This document shows, one piece after another, positions 45,697-55,300 of a stretch of DNA of 64,000 nucleotides (its first letter is position 1; every line of letters starts with the position of its first letter). This stretch comes from Paludibacter sp. GTDB lineage: Bacteria > Bacteroidota > Bacteroidia > Bacteroidales > Paludibacteraceae. The stretch lies in NCBI GenBank assembly GCA_028692715.1, contig JAQUWU010000028.1, forward strand, positions 1-64,000, read 5' to 3'. The notes beneath the pieces were generated by a model. It saw only the letters and a program-made list of their open reading frames with translations, was not told the origin of the DNA and made no database searches. Made by a program: the position numbers and the translations under genes.

Positions 45697-47274
45697 TTAT
45701 TGCTTAATAAGATTCAAAAAGAAGACATCATTCTCCCGAAGTTCAAGTTCCTTTACAAAGGGTTCATTTGATTTTACAGTTATCGTTTCAGTAGTAGTTG
45801 GCGAACCATCATTTTGTTTTTTTATTTGCTCCACTTGCTGTTTTGTCAACTGATTTGGTCTGCCCATAGCCAGATAAGTTGCATATGCATCATTCGATTT
45901 ATATCCAACTTTGTAAATTCCCAGTTGATATTTTCCTTGGGGTATGCCAGATAAGTTGATACGGATTATTCCCTTGGATTTTGCTGGTAAATCCTTGATG
46001 TAATATGCCTGATTGTTGATGGAATCTTTGGGAAGTGTGTTGGTGAAGTCCCAAAGCAGGATCTGTACATTCCCTTTTGCATCTTTACAAACCCAGGAAG
46101 TCGAATCAGTATCTATCAATTCCGTTCCACCAAGTTCATTCATAAACTTATAGGAATAAAATGCCGGTTTATTAATGCCTTGTGTATTTAAAAGCCCGAA
46201 GCCTCCGTGAAATGGAGTAAAACGTGGTCCTGCTTCTTCAAAAATATCGGTGAAGACCCAATACGACATTGAATTGGCGGCATTGCCAACCTGTTTGATC
46301 TTTTGCAAAATATAAGCAGCCTGATGATAGCTGTCGTGAATAGGATCGGAAGGCGTGTACGATGAACTCCATTCGGTATAATGAAGTTCTAGATTTGGCA
46401 TAGACGAATTACTGATTTGTTTCCGCGAATTCAGAATATCACCACTTACTGCCATTGGATCTTTATTCAGAACAGTTCCTGAATTTCCATATTCATCGAG
46501 ATAACCTTGATTCACTCCATACGTGTGCGTACTGATAAAATCGAGTAGAAGGGAATTTTTACTACAGAATTCAATCATCTCAGGCACCCAAGCAGCTCCT
46601 GCAGTAGCTGGACCACCCACGCGGTAATCTTTGTTTACACTTTTAATGGCATTCACTGAATACTTGTACAACTTGAAGTATTCCTCTTGCGTTCCACTCC
46701 AAAAACCCGGCGATAAATTAGGTTCGTTCCAAACCTCGAAATACCATGTTTTCACTTCTTTCGCTCCATAGCGGTCAGTAAAATGTTGCGTCAGGTTCCG
46801 AATTAAATCAGCCCATTTATTATAATCTTTTGGAGGTGTTACATTTCCTCTCCACCAAAAAATGGTTTTGGAATCGCTTGCCAGAGCCGATGGCATAAAT
46901 CCCAATTCTACAAATGGTTTCATTTCAATACTCAATAAATAATCATACAAAACATCGATGTATTGGTAATTATATTCCGGATCCCCATTTCTATCTTCCT
47001 TGTAAACTCCCATGTCGTCAGTCAGCAATCCATGCATACGAATGTATTTGAAATCACATGCTTTCTTCACATAAGCCAATTGCTGCTGCCAATCGGCTCG
47101 CAATCCTTCGTTTGCACGACCTGCACCGATGCATTCCTTGAACATGGTATTCAGCGGTCCTTTCACTTCGTTGAAATCGGCACTGATGTTTCTTGTTTTA
47201 GAAGTTGTTTGTGAATTAATCGCATTAATAAACGAAAAGCCAAGTAAGGTAAGAATTAGATATTTGGGTTTCAT
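45697..47274 (-). CDS. GH39 beta-xylosidase-like enzyme
   Basis: This 525-residue protein has a signal peptide (to INAINSQ). A clan GH-A barrel has the acid/base motif YFEVWNEPNLSPGFW (Glu about 184) and the nucleophile motif LHYTEWSSSY (Glu about 300). The opening FKECIGAGRANEGLR, DWQQQLAYVKK and FKYIRMHG are characteristic of GH39 xylosidases. A small beta-domain forms the C-terminus (about 410-525). It likely removes terminal beta-linked xylose or a related pentose. It is the third gene of the operon, after GH31; a 226-bp spacer with a degenerate repeat lies upstream. Confidence 0.9.
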   Translation of the reverse strand: MKPKYLILTLLGFSFINAINSQTTSKTRNISADFNEVKGPLNTMFKECIGAGRANEGLRADWQQQLAYVKKACDFKYIRMHGLLTDDMGVYKEDRNGDPEYNYQYIDVLYDYLLSIEMKPFVELGFMPSALASDSKTIFWWRGNVTPPKDYNKWADLIRNLTQHFTDRYGAKEVKTWYFEVWNEPNLSPGFWSGTQEEYFKLYKYSVNAIKSVNKDYRVGGPATAGAAWVPEMIEFCSKNSLLLDFISTHTYGVNQGYLDEYGNSGTVLNKDPMAVSGDILNSRKQISNSSMPNLELHYTEWSSSYTPSDPIHDSYHQAAYILQKIKQVGNAANSMSYWVFTDIFEEAGPRFTPFHGGFGLLNTQGINKPAFYSYKFMNELGGTELIDTDSTSWVCKDAKGNVQILLWDFTNTLPKDSINNQAYYIKDLPAKSKGIIRINLSGIPQGKYQLGIYKVGYKSNDAYATYLAMGRPNQLTKQQVEQIKKQNDGSPTTTETITVKSNEPFVKELELRENDVFFLNLIKQ

Positions 47275-47309
47275 TTTTACTTATTATTAATTAAAGTTGA
47301 GTTTAGTAT

Positions 47310-47492
47310 ATAATTCACGCAAAGTCGCTAAGTTCGCAAAGAAAATTATTCTACAAAATGTTTTGACACTTACTTTTTACATCAGTAACCATCAAGAAAT
47401 TAAGAACGCAAAGAGAAAAACTTAAAAGTTTTTCATCCGGTTCTCGGATTGTTCCATTAGCGACCTAGAAACTTTGCATCTTTGTGTTGAAA
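47310..47492. repeat. Degenerate interspersed repeat (CGCAAAG / CTAAG type)
   Basis: In the GH31-GH39 spacer, CACGCAAAGTCGCTAAG occurs at the left. A partly inverse counterpart (ATTAGCGACCTAGAAACTTTG, then CATCTTTGTGTTGAAAA) occurs at the right, and AAGAACGCAAAGAG lies between. It has the look of an old MITE-like element decayed inside an operon. No coding capacity is visible. Confidence 0.5.
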
Positions 47493-47500
47493 ATTTTAAA

Positions 47501-49864
47501 TTATTTCACCTGATATTTCACTCCATCTATTTTCCCTTTTTCAACCTGATATTCATTCCCTTTTTTATTCAAAACCAAAGTTACTAAAATATTATTCGAA
47601 GGCAAACAGACCAAACCTTTGGCAATGGATTTATCACCATAAACTTTCAATTCAATATTTGTCCAATCGATTTTATCAGTAGATTGTGCCAGTTTAGCAT
47701 GAGGAATAACTGCTCCATCACGAACCAAAATGATACAAGGTATTTCTCCTGCCTCGATGTCATTCCAACCACGATCATAGGTTTTTCCGGTTTGATAATC
47801 AATCCATTTACCTCCCGGTAAATACACCTGACGGCCTTTGGTGTTTTCCATCAATGGCGCTACATAAATATCCGAACCAAAAAGGTAGGCATCGTCTACC
47901 GTCCATGCACCGGGATCGTTTGGAAATTCAACAAAAAGCGCACGTACCATGGGCAAACCTTTTTCGGTACATTCTTTTGCCTGTGCGTAAACATAAGGCA
48001 TCAATTTATATTTCATTTCAGCGGATTCACGGAATGCTTTTACGAAACTCTCGTTATATAGCCAGGGTTCAGTGGGAGATGCTCCATGTGCACGACTGTG
48101 TGAACTCAGAAAGCCAAAAGGTAACCAGCGACGATATAATTGTTCCGGAGATGAAACCACAAAACCTCCAATATCGTGACTCCAGAAAGAAAATCCGCTG
48201 AGTCCGAATGACAAACCGCCACGCAAATCTGCTTCCATGCCAATGTTGGTATTGGCAGCATCGCCACCCCAATGTAGTGGATAACGCTGACTACCAGCCC
48301 AGGCACTCCGTGCCCAGATAATATTGTCACCTGTAGTTTGTTTGGTTATATCAGCCACGGCTTTGTTATAGCGTAAAGGATATAGATTGTGTTCGTACCA
48401 ACCGCCACGGCCCGAAGCGTAGATTCCTTCCAACGGTGCAGCCTCGCCAAAGTCGACTTTGATGGCTCCAACACCCATCTTCAACAATCCGGCAAGTTTA
48501 TCCTGATACCATTTTACCGTGTTTGGATTGGAAAAATCCAGCACAGCATCTTCGTACGGCATTTCACCTTTGCTGTTTTTTACAATTAAATTTTTATCAA
48601 TAATCTCAGTAAAAAATTTATTTTGGGGTGTAAAATAAGGCAATTGCCAAAGTGAAATATGAAAACCTTCTTTCTTCAAATCATTAATCATCTTTTGAGG
48701 ATCGGAGAAACGGGAAGGAGAGAATTTATAATCACATTGCCAGTCATTCTCGAACCAACCGGTATCGAAATGAATAACATCCGATGGAATTTTATTTTCA
48801 CGCAATTTGGCAGCCACTTCATATCCTTCTTTTTGCGAGAAATAAGTAATCCTGCTCATCCAGGTACCGAACGACCAAAGCGGTGGCATGGATGCTTTGC
48901 CGGTAATATCGGTATATTCATTCAAAATATCTTTTGGTTCGCCTATAAAAACGAATAAATCCAACGCTTCATCGCCCATAAAAAGTTTATTGGCACCAAC
49001 GTATGTATTTCCAAAATCGCAGGTAACAGGTGCGGAAGTATGCATAAACATTCCGTAACCACGGCTGCTCATAAAAAAAGGAATGGGTTTGTACATGGCA
49101 GATGTTTCCGGACCTTGCGGATCGGTAACAAACAAGTTGACTATTTGCCCGCGTTTATCAAGTTTAGTAAATGACTCACCACAACCGAAAATCTTTTCGT
49201 TGGGAGAAAGTGAAAACACAGGATTTATTTCGCGACTGTTATCGATTCCTTTTTTGATAAAATTGAAAGGTATCACTTTCACCTGAGTAGTATCGTTATC
49301 CACCCAACGTCTGGTATCTGTGAGCATTTTGCCATTTGCATCCATCAAAATGATTCGGAAAGGATTTTCTTCAATCAATAATTTACCGAATTCACTTTGA
49401 TACTCGTAACCAGTTTTTGTTTTGCTATATTTCCAGGAAGTATCCTTTCCCGGTTCTTTTACTAACATAGGCGAATCGAAAGGTTTCGGTTCTACCGGTG
49501 TTGTGAGCATTCGAATTCTCAATGTTCTTGGCGTTATGAAATCGACCGAAAAACTCAGTTCCGGATTTTGTTGGTACGCTTCGCCCGGAAAGTCGAGCAT
49601 TTTCAAATCCTGAGGTAAGATCGTATTTACATCAAAAGCCTGACGGGTATAAAGCGACACACGTTTCCAACTGATTTTACCTTTAACTGTTACCGGATCA
49701 AAACTTGCCAACTTATCGGCAAAGAAAAAAGTATTATGAAAATCTTTGAAATCAAGACTCATATCGACAGGGTCGCCGAGGAGTCGATTTTGTTGTTGTG
49801 CCGAAAGTGCTTGCAGGCAAGTGCAAGCTAATAATAGCATTGTGGGAATAAAGTGTTTTTTCAT
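47501..49864 (-). CDS. GH31 alpha-xylosidase / alpha-glucosidase (YicI-type)
   Basis: This 787-residue protein has a signal peptide; LLACTC gives a possible lipobox, and LSAQ an alternative SPI site. An N-terminal beta-sandwich leads to a GH31 barrel with FDTGWFENDWQCDYKF, the nucleophile in IKVDFGEA (Asp about 470) and the acid/base in HWGGDAANTN (Asp about 534), followed by C-terminal beta-domains. The GWFENDW and DFGE forms match bacterial alpha-xylosidases of the YicI type better than alpha-glucosidases. It would remove alpha-1,6-xylose from xyloglucan oligosaccharides. It is the second gene of the operon, 71 bp after GH3. Confidence 0.9.
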   Translation of the reverse strand: MKKHFIPTMLLLACTCLQALSAQQQNRLLGDPVDMSLDFKDFHNTFFFADKLASFDPVTVKGKISWKRVSLYTRQAFDVNTILPQDLKMLDFPGEAYQQNPELSFSVDFITPRTLRIRMLTTPVEPKPFDSPMLVKEPGKDTSWKYSKTKTGYEYQSEFGKLLIEENPFRIILMDANGKMLTDTRRWVDNDTTQVKVIPFNFIKKGIDNSREINPVFSLSPNEKIFGCGESFTKLDKRGQIVNLFVTDPQGPETSAMYKPIPFFMSSRGYGMFMHTSAPVTCDFGNTYVGANKLFMGDEALDLFVFIGEPKDILNEYTDITGKASMPPLWSFGTWMSRITYFSQKEGYEVAAKLRENKIPSDVIHFDTGWFENDWQCDYKFSPSRFSDPQKMINDLKKEGFHISLWQLPYFTPQNKFFTEIIDKNLIVKNSKGEMPYEDAVLDFSNPNTVKWYQDKLAGLLKMGVGAIKVDFGEAAPLEGIYASGRGGWYEHNLYPLRYNKAVADITKQTTGDNIIWARSAWAGSQRYPLHWGGDAANTNIGMEADLRGGLSFGLSGFSFWSHDIGGFVVSSPEQLYRRWLPFGFLSSHSRAHGASPTEPWLYNESFVKAFRESAEMKYKLMPYVYAQAKECTEKGLPMVRALFVEFPNDPGAWTVDDAYLFGSDIYVAPLMENTKGRQVYLPGGKWIDYQTGKTYDRGWNDIEAGEIPCIILVRDGAVIPHAKLAQSTDKIDWTNIELKVYGDKSIAKGLVCLPSNNILVTLVLNKKGNEYQVEKGKIDGVKYQVK

Positions 49865-49878
49865 GGTTATAAATTAAA

Positions 49879-49998
49879 GAACCCCTAACCCCTAAAGGGG
49901 AACAATGAGGCTGGTTATGAATAATTATAGAGAAATTATTGTTGTATTACTTTAAGAATAAAGTATTTCATTTTTTCCCCTTTAGGGGTTAGGGGTCT
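49879..49998. repeat. Inverted pair of GC-rich palindromic repeats (copies 4 and 5)
   Basis: Copy 4 (49879-49902) contains ACCCCTAACCCCTAAAGGGG. Copy 5 (49975-49998) is the inverse, CCCCTTTAGGGGTTAGGGG. The pair straddles the 3' end of the GH3 gene, with copy 5 inside its reading frame. The layout is the same as that between galK and galM. Confidence 0.85.
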
Positions 49999-52137
49999 TT
50001 CCGATGAACCACCAATCATCAACTTCACTTTTCCTTTCTCTACAGTAAATGCATGTTTTTCAACATTCCAATATGCCAAATCCATTGCTTTTAAGGGGAT
50101 TCCCACAGTCTTTGATTCTCCTGCAGGGATAAACACGCGTTTAAATCCCTTCAATTGTTTAAGTGGACGTTCAACTTTGGAATCAGGAAAAGAAACATAA
50201 AGCTGAACCACTTCATCTCCATCCCTTTTGCCTGTATTTTTCACATCAATAGAAACAAGAATGGAATCGGAAAGTGTTGGTTTTGATGTTTTCAAACCTG
50301 AATACTCAAAAGTAGTATAGCTCAATCCAAATCCAAAAGGATAAAGCGGTTTCCCCTTGAAGTATTGATAGGTTCTACCGTGACGAATATCATAATCCAT
50401 CATTGGGGGCAAGTCAGTAATGCGTTTTACCCAAGTTTGGGTAGTACGGCCGGCAGGATTTACATCACCAAAAATGACATCGGCCAAACCGTTGCCCAAT
50501 TCCTGACTGCTGTTGGTAACATGCAAAATTGCAGGCACATTTTCCTGCGACCAGTTGATAGCATGCGGGAAATTGCTCACCAAAACCATAACCGTTTTTG
50601 GGTTTGCCTGCAACACCAGTTTCACCAGATCTTCCTGTTCCAATGTTATCGCTTTGCGGTCAACTCCTTCTCGACCATCACTTGGCACCGGTGAAACCAT
50701 CCAGCGTGCATCAGTTCCGTAAGGATGATTTCCAACACAAACAATTGCCACATCGGCTTTGCGGGCAGCAATGGTAGCTTTATCCATTTCGTCTGAAGGA
50801 GCATAAAATACTTCCACATCCTTTCCCACTGCATTTTTTATTCCCTGCAAAATGGTTACAGCATAAGCCGGAGTACCACTGTACCAATCGAACAGCACTT
50901 CGTCGGCACGAGGTCCGATAACTGCAATGGATTTGAGTTTTGATTTATTTATTGGTAACAGATTGTTTGAGTTTTTCAATAAAACGACCGATTTTGCCGT
51001 CACTTCACGCGCAAAAGCCTTTGTTTCGAATTTCGTCCAAGGCTGAACAGTATCGGTAACGCCAATATTTGCATAGGGAACTTTTGTTTGGTCGGCATCC
51101 AGTAAACCCAGTCGTAAAGCCACGTAAAAATTTCCACGAATGGCAGAGTCAATGTCTTTTTCAGTCAGCAAACCTTTATTCAAAGCATCATAAACATAGG
51201 GTTTGAAAGTATCGAGAAATTGACCCACCGAAGCTTTTACGACCGCTGCAGCTCCTTCGGTCAACGTTGGAAAAGCATGATGCGCATTAATCAGTAATTT
51301 CAACGCGCCACCGTCAGTGCAAATAATTCCATTATTTCCCCATTCATCGCGTGTCACTTTTTTGAGAACAGGATTTATTGTCATCGGAATTCCGTTCCAT
51401 GAATTATATGAAGCCATAAATGCACGAGAACCCCCATCAGTAATACCTTTATAAAATGGGAAAGAATAATATTCCCGAAAAAGACGTTCCCCAAAGTTAG
51501 ATGAAGTTGAATCTCGCCCATCTTCGTTGCTATTGGCAAGGAAATGTTTCATTAAAGAAGCCGACTTCCAATATTTCGGATTGTTTCCCTGCAGGCCTTT
51601 TACAAAAGCTACTGTCATTTGTGAACCGAGAAAAGCATCCTCACCATAACTTTCTTCAGTCCTTCCCCATCTTGGATCGCGCGCAAGATCGGCATTGGGA
51701 GCACGCATCACCAAACCACCTTTTTGTAAATTTGGATTTTGAGTATAAAACCGTATATCAGTTGCTTCAATATCGGCCGCTTTTTTGATTAATTCAGGAT
51801 CCCAAGTTTCCCCAAGTCCGTAAGCTTGAGGAAAAATAGTAGTAGGATAAGTTTTTGGATTCTCTTTGTTTCTGAAATCGCCCCAATTAGCCGGGCCGCC
51901 TAAAGCCATGCCATGCAAGCCTTCGGAGTGACCTGTATTTCGGATTCCTAAACGCGGGACACCCAAATTGGTGGACATTGCTTCAACTTTTTCATCCAAA
52001 GTCATCAATGAAAGCAGATTGTCAAGGCGTGCATTGTCTGATAAGTTAATATTTTGAAATGGAAAAGTAGTTTGTCCTGATAAAAAACCTGTGGATAGGA
52101 GTAGCAGCAAACTTAAATGGAATGCATATGTTTTCAT
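49936..52137 (-). CDS. GH3 beta-xylosidase / beta-glucosidase with repeat-derived C-terminus
   Basis: This 733-residue protein has a signal peptide (to FLSGQ). The GH3 barrel carries RAPNADLARDPRWGRTEESYGED and the nucleophile motif GIICTDGGAL (Asp about 275). The alpha/beta sandwich carries IAVIGPRADEVLFDWYSG, and an Fn3-like domain starts after KPLYPFGFGLSY. The motifs are those of the xylosidase-like GH3 branch. The domain should end near IGGSSER. The last 19 or so residues (PLTPKGEK...VIQQ) are encoded by an inserted palindromic repeat and the spacer behind it. It is the first gene of the nine-gene operon, with a -7 box at 52164-52171 and a putative HTCS site further upstream. Confidence 0.92.
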   Translation of the reverse strand: MKTYAFHLSLLLLLSTGFLSGQTTFPFQNINLSDNARLDNLLSLMTLDEKVEAMSTNLGVPRLGIRNTGHSEGLHGMALGGPANWGDFRNKENPKTYPTTIFPQAYGLGETWDPELIKKAADIEATDIRFYTQNPNLQKGGLVMRAPNADLARDPRWGRTEESYGEDAFLGSQMTVAFVKGLQGNNPKYWKSASLMKHFLANSNEDGRDSTSSNFGERLFREYYSFPFYKGITDGGSRAFMASYNSWNGIPMTINPVLKKVTRDEWGNNGIICTDGGALKLLINAHHAFPTLTEGAAAVVKASVGQFLDTFKPYVYDALNKGLLTEKDIDSAIRGNFYVALRLGLLDADQTKVPYANIGVTDTVQPWTKFETKAFAREVTAKSVVLLKNSNNLLPINKSKLKSIAVIGPRADEVLFDWYSGTPAYAVTILQGIKNAVGKDVEVFYAPSDEMDKATIAARKADVAIVCVGNHPYGTDARWMVSPVPSDGREGVDRKAITLEQEDLVKLVLQANPKTVMVLVSNFPHAINWSQENVPAILHVTNSSQELGNGLADVIFGDVNPAGRTTQTWVKRITDLPPMMDYDIRHGRTYQYFKGKPLYPFGFGLSYTTFEYSGLKTSKPTLSDSILVSIDVKNTGKRDGDEVVQLYVSFPDSKVERPLKQLKGFKRVFIPAGESKTVGIPLKAMDLAYWNVEKHAFTVEKGKVKLMIGGSSERPLTPKGEKMKYFILKVIQQ

Positions 52138-52163
52138 GTGTCAATATACGTTGGTTAACCAGA

Positions 52164-52171
52164 CAAAAATA
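52164..52171 (-). promoter_or_regulatory. -7 box of the GH3-to-GH95 operon
   Basis: Minus-strand TATTTTTG fits TAnnTTTG, 26 bp upstream of the GH3 start. It lies 82 bp beyond the motif at 52254-52268. Confidence 0.5.
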
Positions 52172-52253
52172 CGTATATTTTAAATAGGAAACCAATTGAT
52201 ATGTATCGTATTCAGGTACAATTTCGACTTTTCTCGTTCGAAATGTTTCTAAT

Positions 52254-52268
52254 ATAGGGGTGAAATGT
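52254..52268 (-). promoter_or_regulatory. Candidate HTCS binding site, copy 1
   Basis: On the minus strand this reads ACATTTCACCCCTAT. The same word with one mismatch occurs at 56541-56555, upstream of the other operon of this PUL. Both lie upstream of -7 boxes, with the motif pointing towards the promoter. Confidence 0.45.
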
Positions 52269-52280
52269 AATATATAAAAA

Positions 52281-52312
52281 AACCTCAATGAACTGACTAA
52301 TTCATTGAGGTT
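52281..52312 (-). terminator. Rho-independent terminator of the HTCS gene
   Basis: The stem AACCTCAATGAA against TTCATTGAGGTT (12 bp, 8-nt loop) is followed on the minus strand by a run of T. It begins 5 bp after the stop codon. Confidence 0.88.
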
Positions 52313-52316
52313 AATT

Positions 52317-55300
52317 TTAGTTCAAAAATTTCTTCTTATAGTCGTTTGGACTAACTCCAAATTCTGTTTTAAAATACTTCCGGAAATACTTTGGATCGTT
52401 AAACCCAACCTGAAAAGCCACCTCATTGACAAACATCTGGCTTTTCTCCAGCAAATCGGCAGCCCGTTTCAGTCGGATAAAACGAATAAACTCCGATGGT
52501 GTTTTATCGGTAAGTGAAAGAATTTTTTTATAGAAATAAACACGACTCATACCCATCTCCCTGCATAAGTCCTCCACTAAAAAATCGCTACTAGAGATAT
52601 TTGCTTCAACCAGTGCAACTGCTTTTTTTACAAATTTCTCATCCATAGACGTTATTTGAACTTCACTGGTCGTAATGTCAACCTTGTGCTTAAACTGGTC
52701 ACGGGTTTTCTTTTGACGTTCAATAATGCGGGAAACTTTCAGAGAAAGCATTTCCATATTAAATGGTTTTGCGATATAATCTTCTGCGCCGGCTTCGAGC
52801 CCTTTATATTTGTTCTCATCTCCGGCTTTTGCGGTAAGCAGAATAATCGGAATATGAGAAATCCGAATATCCTGTTTTACTAAACGACACAATTCAAAAC
52901 CATCCATTTTAGGCATCATGACATCGCAGATGATTAAATCGGGCATTTTGTCAAGAATTATTTTGAGAGCTTCTTCACCATCTCCAGCTTTCAGGATTCT
53001 GTATGTTTCAGAAAACAAGGCCGAAATAAAATTCCGGAAGTCTTCATTATCATCGACCACTAACATGAGAGGTAATTTATTACGGTATTCCTCTTCAATT
53101 AATTCTTCGTCGGGACTGAGAACATCTTTAATTTCTTCGTATTGCAAATGTTCAGCAATCATTTCTTCATAAATCTGTAATTTTGCAGGAATCATAACAG
53201 TAAATGTTGATCCTTTTCCTTCAACGCTTTCAACACCTATATCTCCCTGATGTAGTTTTACATATTCACTTACAATATGAAGTCCTACACCGGTGCCGGT
53301 TTGATGGCCATTTTCTCTGCTTTCCACCCTATAAAAACGTTCAAAAATGCGATCCAAATCTTTTGCCGGAATCCCGATTCCATTATCTGAAATCGAAATT
53401 TTCAATAATTTCTTATCATCGTTAAGTTGCTGAATCAAGCTAAGATTTACATCAATTTTACCTCTGTTAGGTGTAAATTTAAAAGCATTTGAAAGCAGAT
53501 TAACAACAATTTTTTTCATTTTTTCGGAATCAAACTCCATTCGAAGTTCTGATATAGAAGTTGAAAAAGAAAAGCTGATAGTTTTCTTGTTCGCCAATTC
53601 GGTAAATGAATAACATATATCTTTAATGAATGCGACCACATCGCCTACTGAAATATTCAAGCTATCTTTTTGTACATCAAGTTTTCTGAAATCGAGTAAC
53701 TGATTAACCAACTCCAGCAAGCCGTTTGCATTGCGGTGAATTATTGCAAGTAATGATTTTTCTTCTTCCGATTTCGTTTCTCCCAGAAGTTTTTCAACTG
53801 GACTAATTATTAATGTCAAAGGAGTCCTGAATTCATGACTGATATTGGTAAAAAACCGAAACTTCATTTCATCAATTTCGTGCAATTGTTTGGCTTCGCG
53901 TATGCGTTGAGTACTTTCAAATTCTCGTTTTTGTTTCCGTAAATTAAAATTAACGATATACCAAAGTAAAAGCATAGCCATTAAAAAATAAAGGACAAAT
54001 GCCCACCAGGTAAACCAAAACGGAGGACGAATAATAATTTCAAGGGTTAAAGGTTGCTCACACCACACATTATCGTTGTTGCTAGCATAAACAATTAATT
54101 GGTAGGTACCCTGATTCAAATTGTTGTAACTGGCCGATCCGGTTTTTGATTCAATCCAATCTTCGTCAAATCCTTTGAGTTTATAACGGTATCGATTTTT
54201 TTCAGGATGAATATAACTTAAGGCAGAGAAGTTGATGGTAAAGTTCTTTTCATTGTATTTCAATTCAATTTTATTTTTGTTTACAATGGAAGAGTTAAGA
54301 ATAACCCGTCCTTTAATTTTTTGTCCAGGCTCTAACTCATCATTAGCAATAAAAAAACTGGTAAAATATGGTTTTGGAACAATTTCATTAAAATGAATAG
54401 TTTGAGGATCAAAAACGGTATAACCATTGGTACAACCTATATAAATCTTACCCTGTTTGTTCTTAAATACAGCATTCTGATTGAATATTGAACTCACTAA
54501 ACCATCGTTTTCATCAAAAGTAACTACATTGTATTCTAGCTTTTTAGTTGTTGGATTAATATTACAGTATATACATGCCAAGCCGTTACGTGTTCCTGCC
54601 CAAATATTGCCATTAACATCTTCTATCAATGACACTACCTGATCACTAATTAAACCGTTTGATTTATTAATATAATCAATGGACTTATTCTCCAGATTAT
54701 AAATATTGATACCATTGTCTGTTGCTATCCAAAGAAGATTCCGTTTATCAATTAATGTATTATAAACAATTAAATCGGAAAGTTTATTTTGTTGAGACAC
54801 TCCTTTGAAAATGGGCGTTATTGTATTGGTGAAAGTATTCAATTTATCAATTCCGGCTGAAGTACTTAAATACACTATCGCTGAATCTTTGCTGTACAAG
54901 GATAGAATATAATTTGAAGTCATGCCCTTTATATTTCCGATATCATGACGACGAAATTTTGACCGTGTTACATCCAGTTCATCAACGCCTCCTCCAAGTG
55001 TACCAATCCAAAGATTTTGATTGCGGTCCTCCACTAACCCGTAAATACTTTTGTTGGACAAGGAATTGGGATTATTAACATTGGATTGGAATTGCTTGAA
55101 CTTGTCTCCAACCAACTGATTCAATCCTCCCAGAAAAGTACCAAACCACATGGTTCCGGCTCTATCTTCCACCATTGAAATAATAATATCCGACGAAATA
55201 CTTGAAGGGTCCCCTTTCCGATTCCGAAACAATTGAAATTTTTGAGTCTTATAATTCCATTTTAAAACTCCGCTTCCGTTGGTTCCAATCCACAGATTTC

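Noticed and set aside
47854-48201. 115-codon open frame opposite GH31
   Set aside because: Shadow of the conserved GH31 catalytic region, without any recognisable feature.
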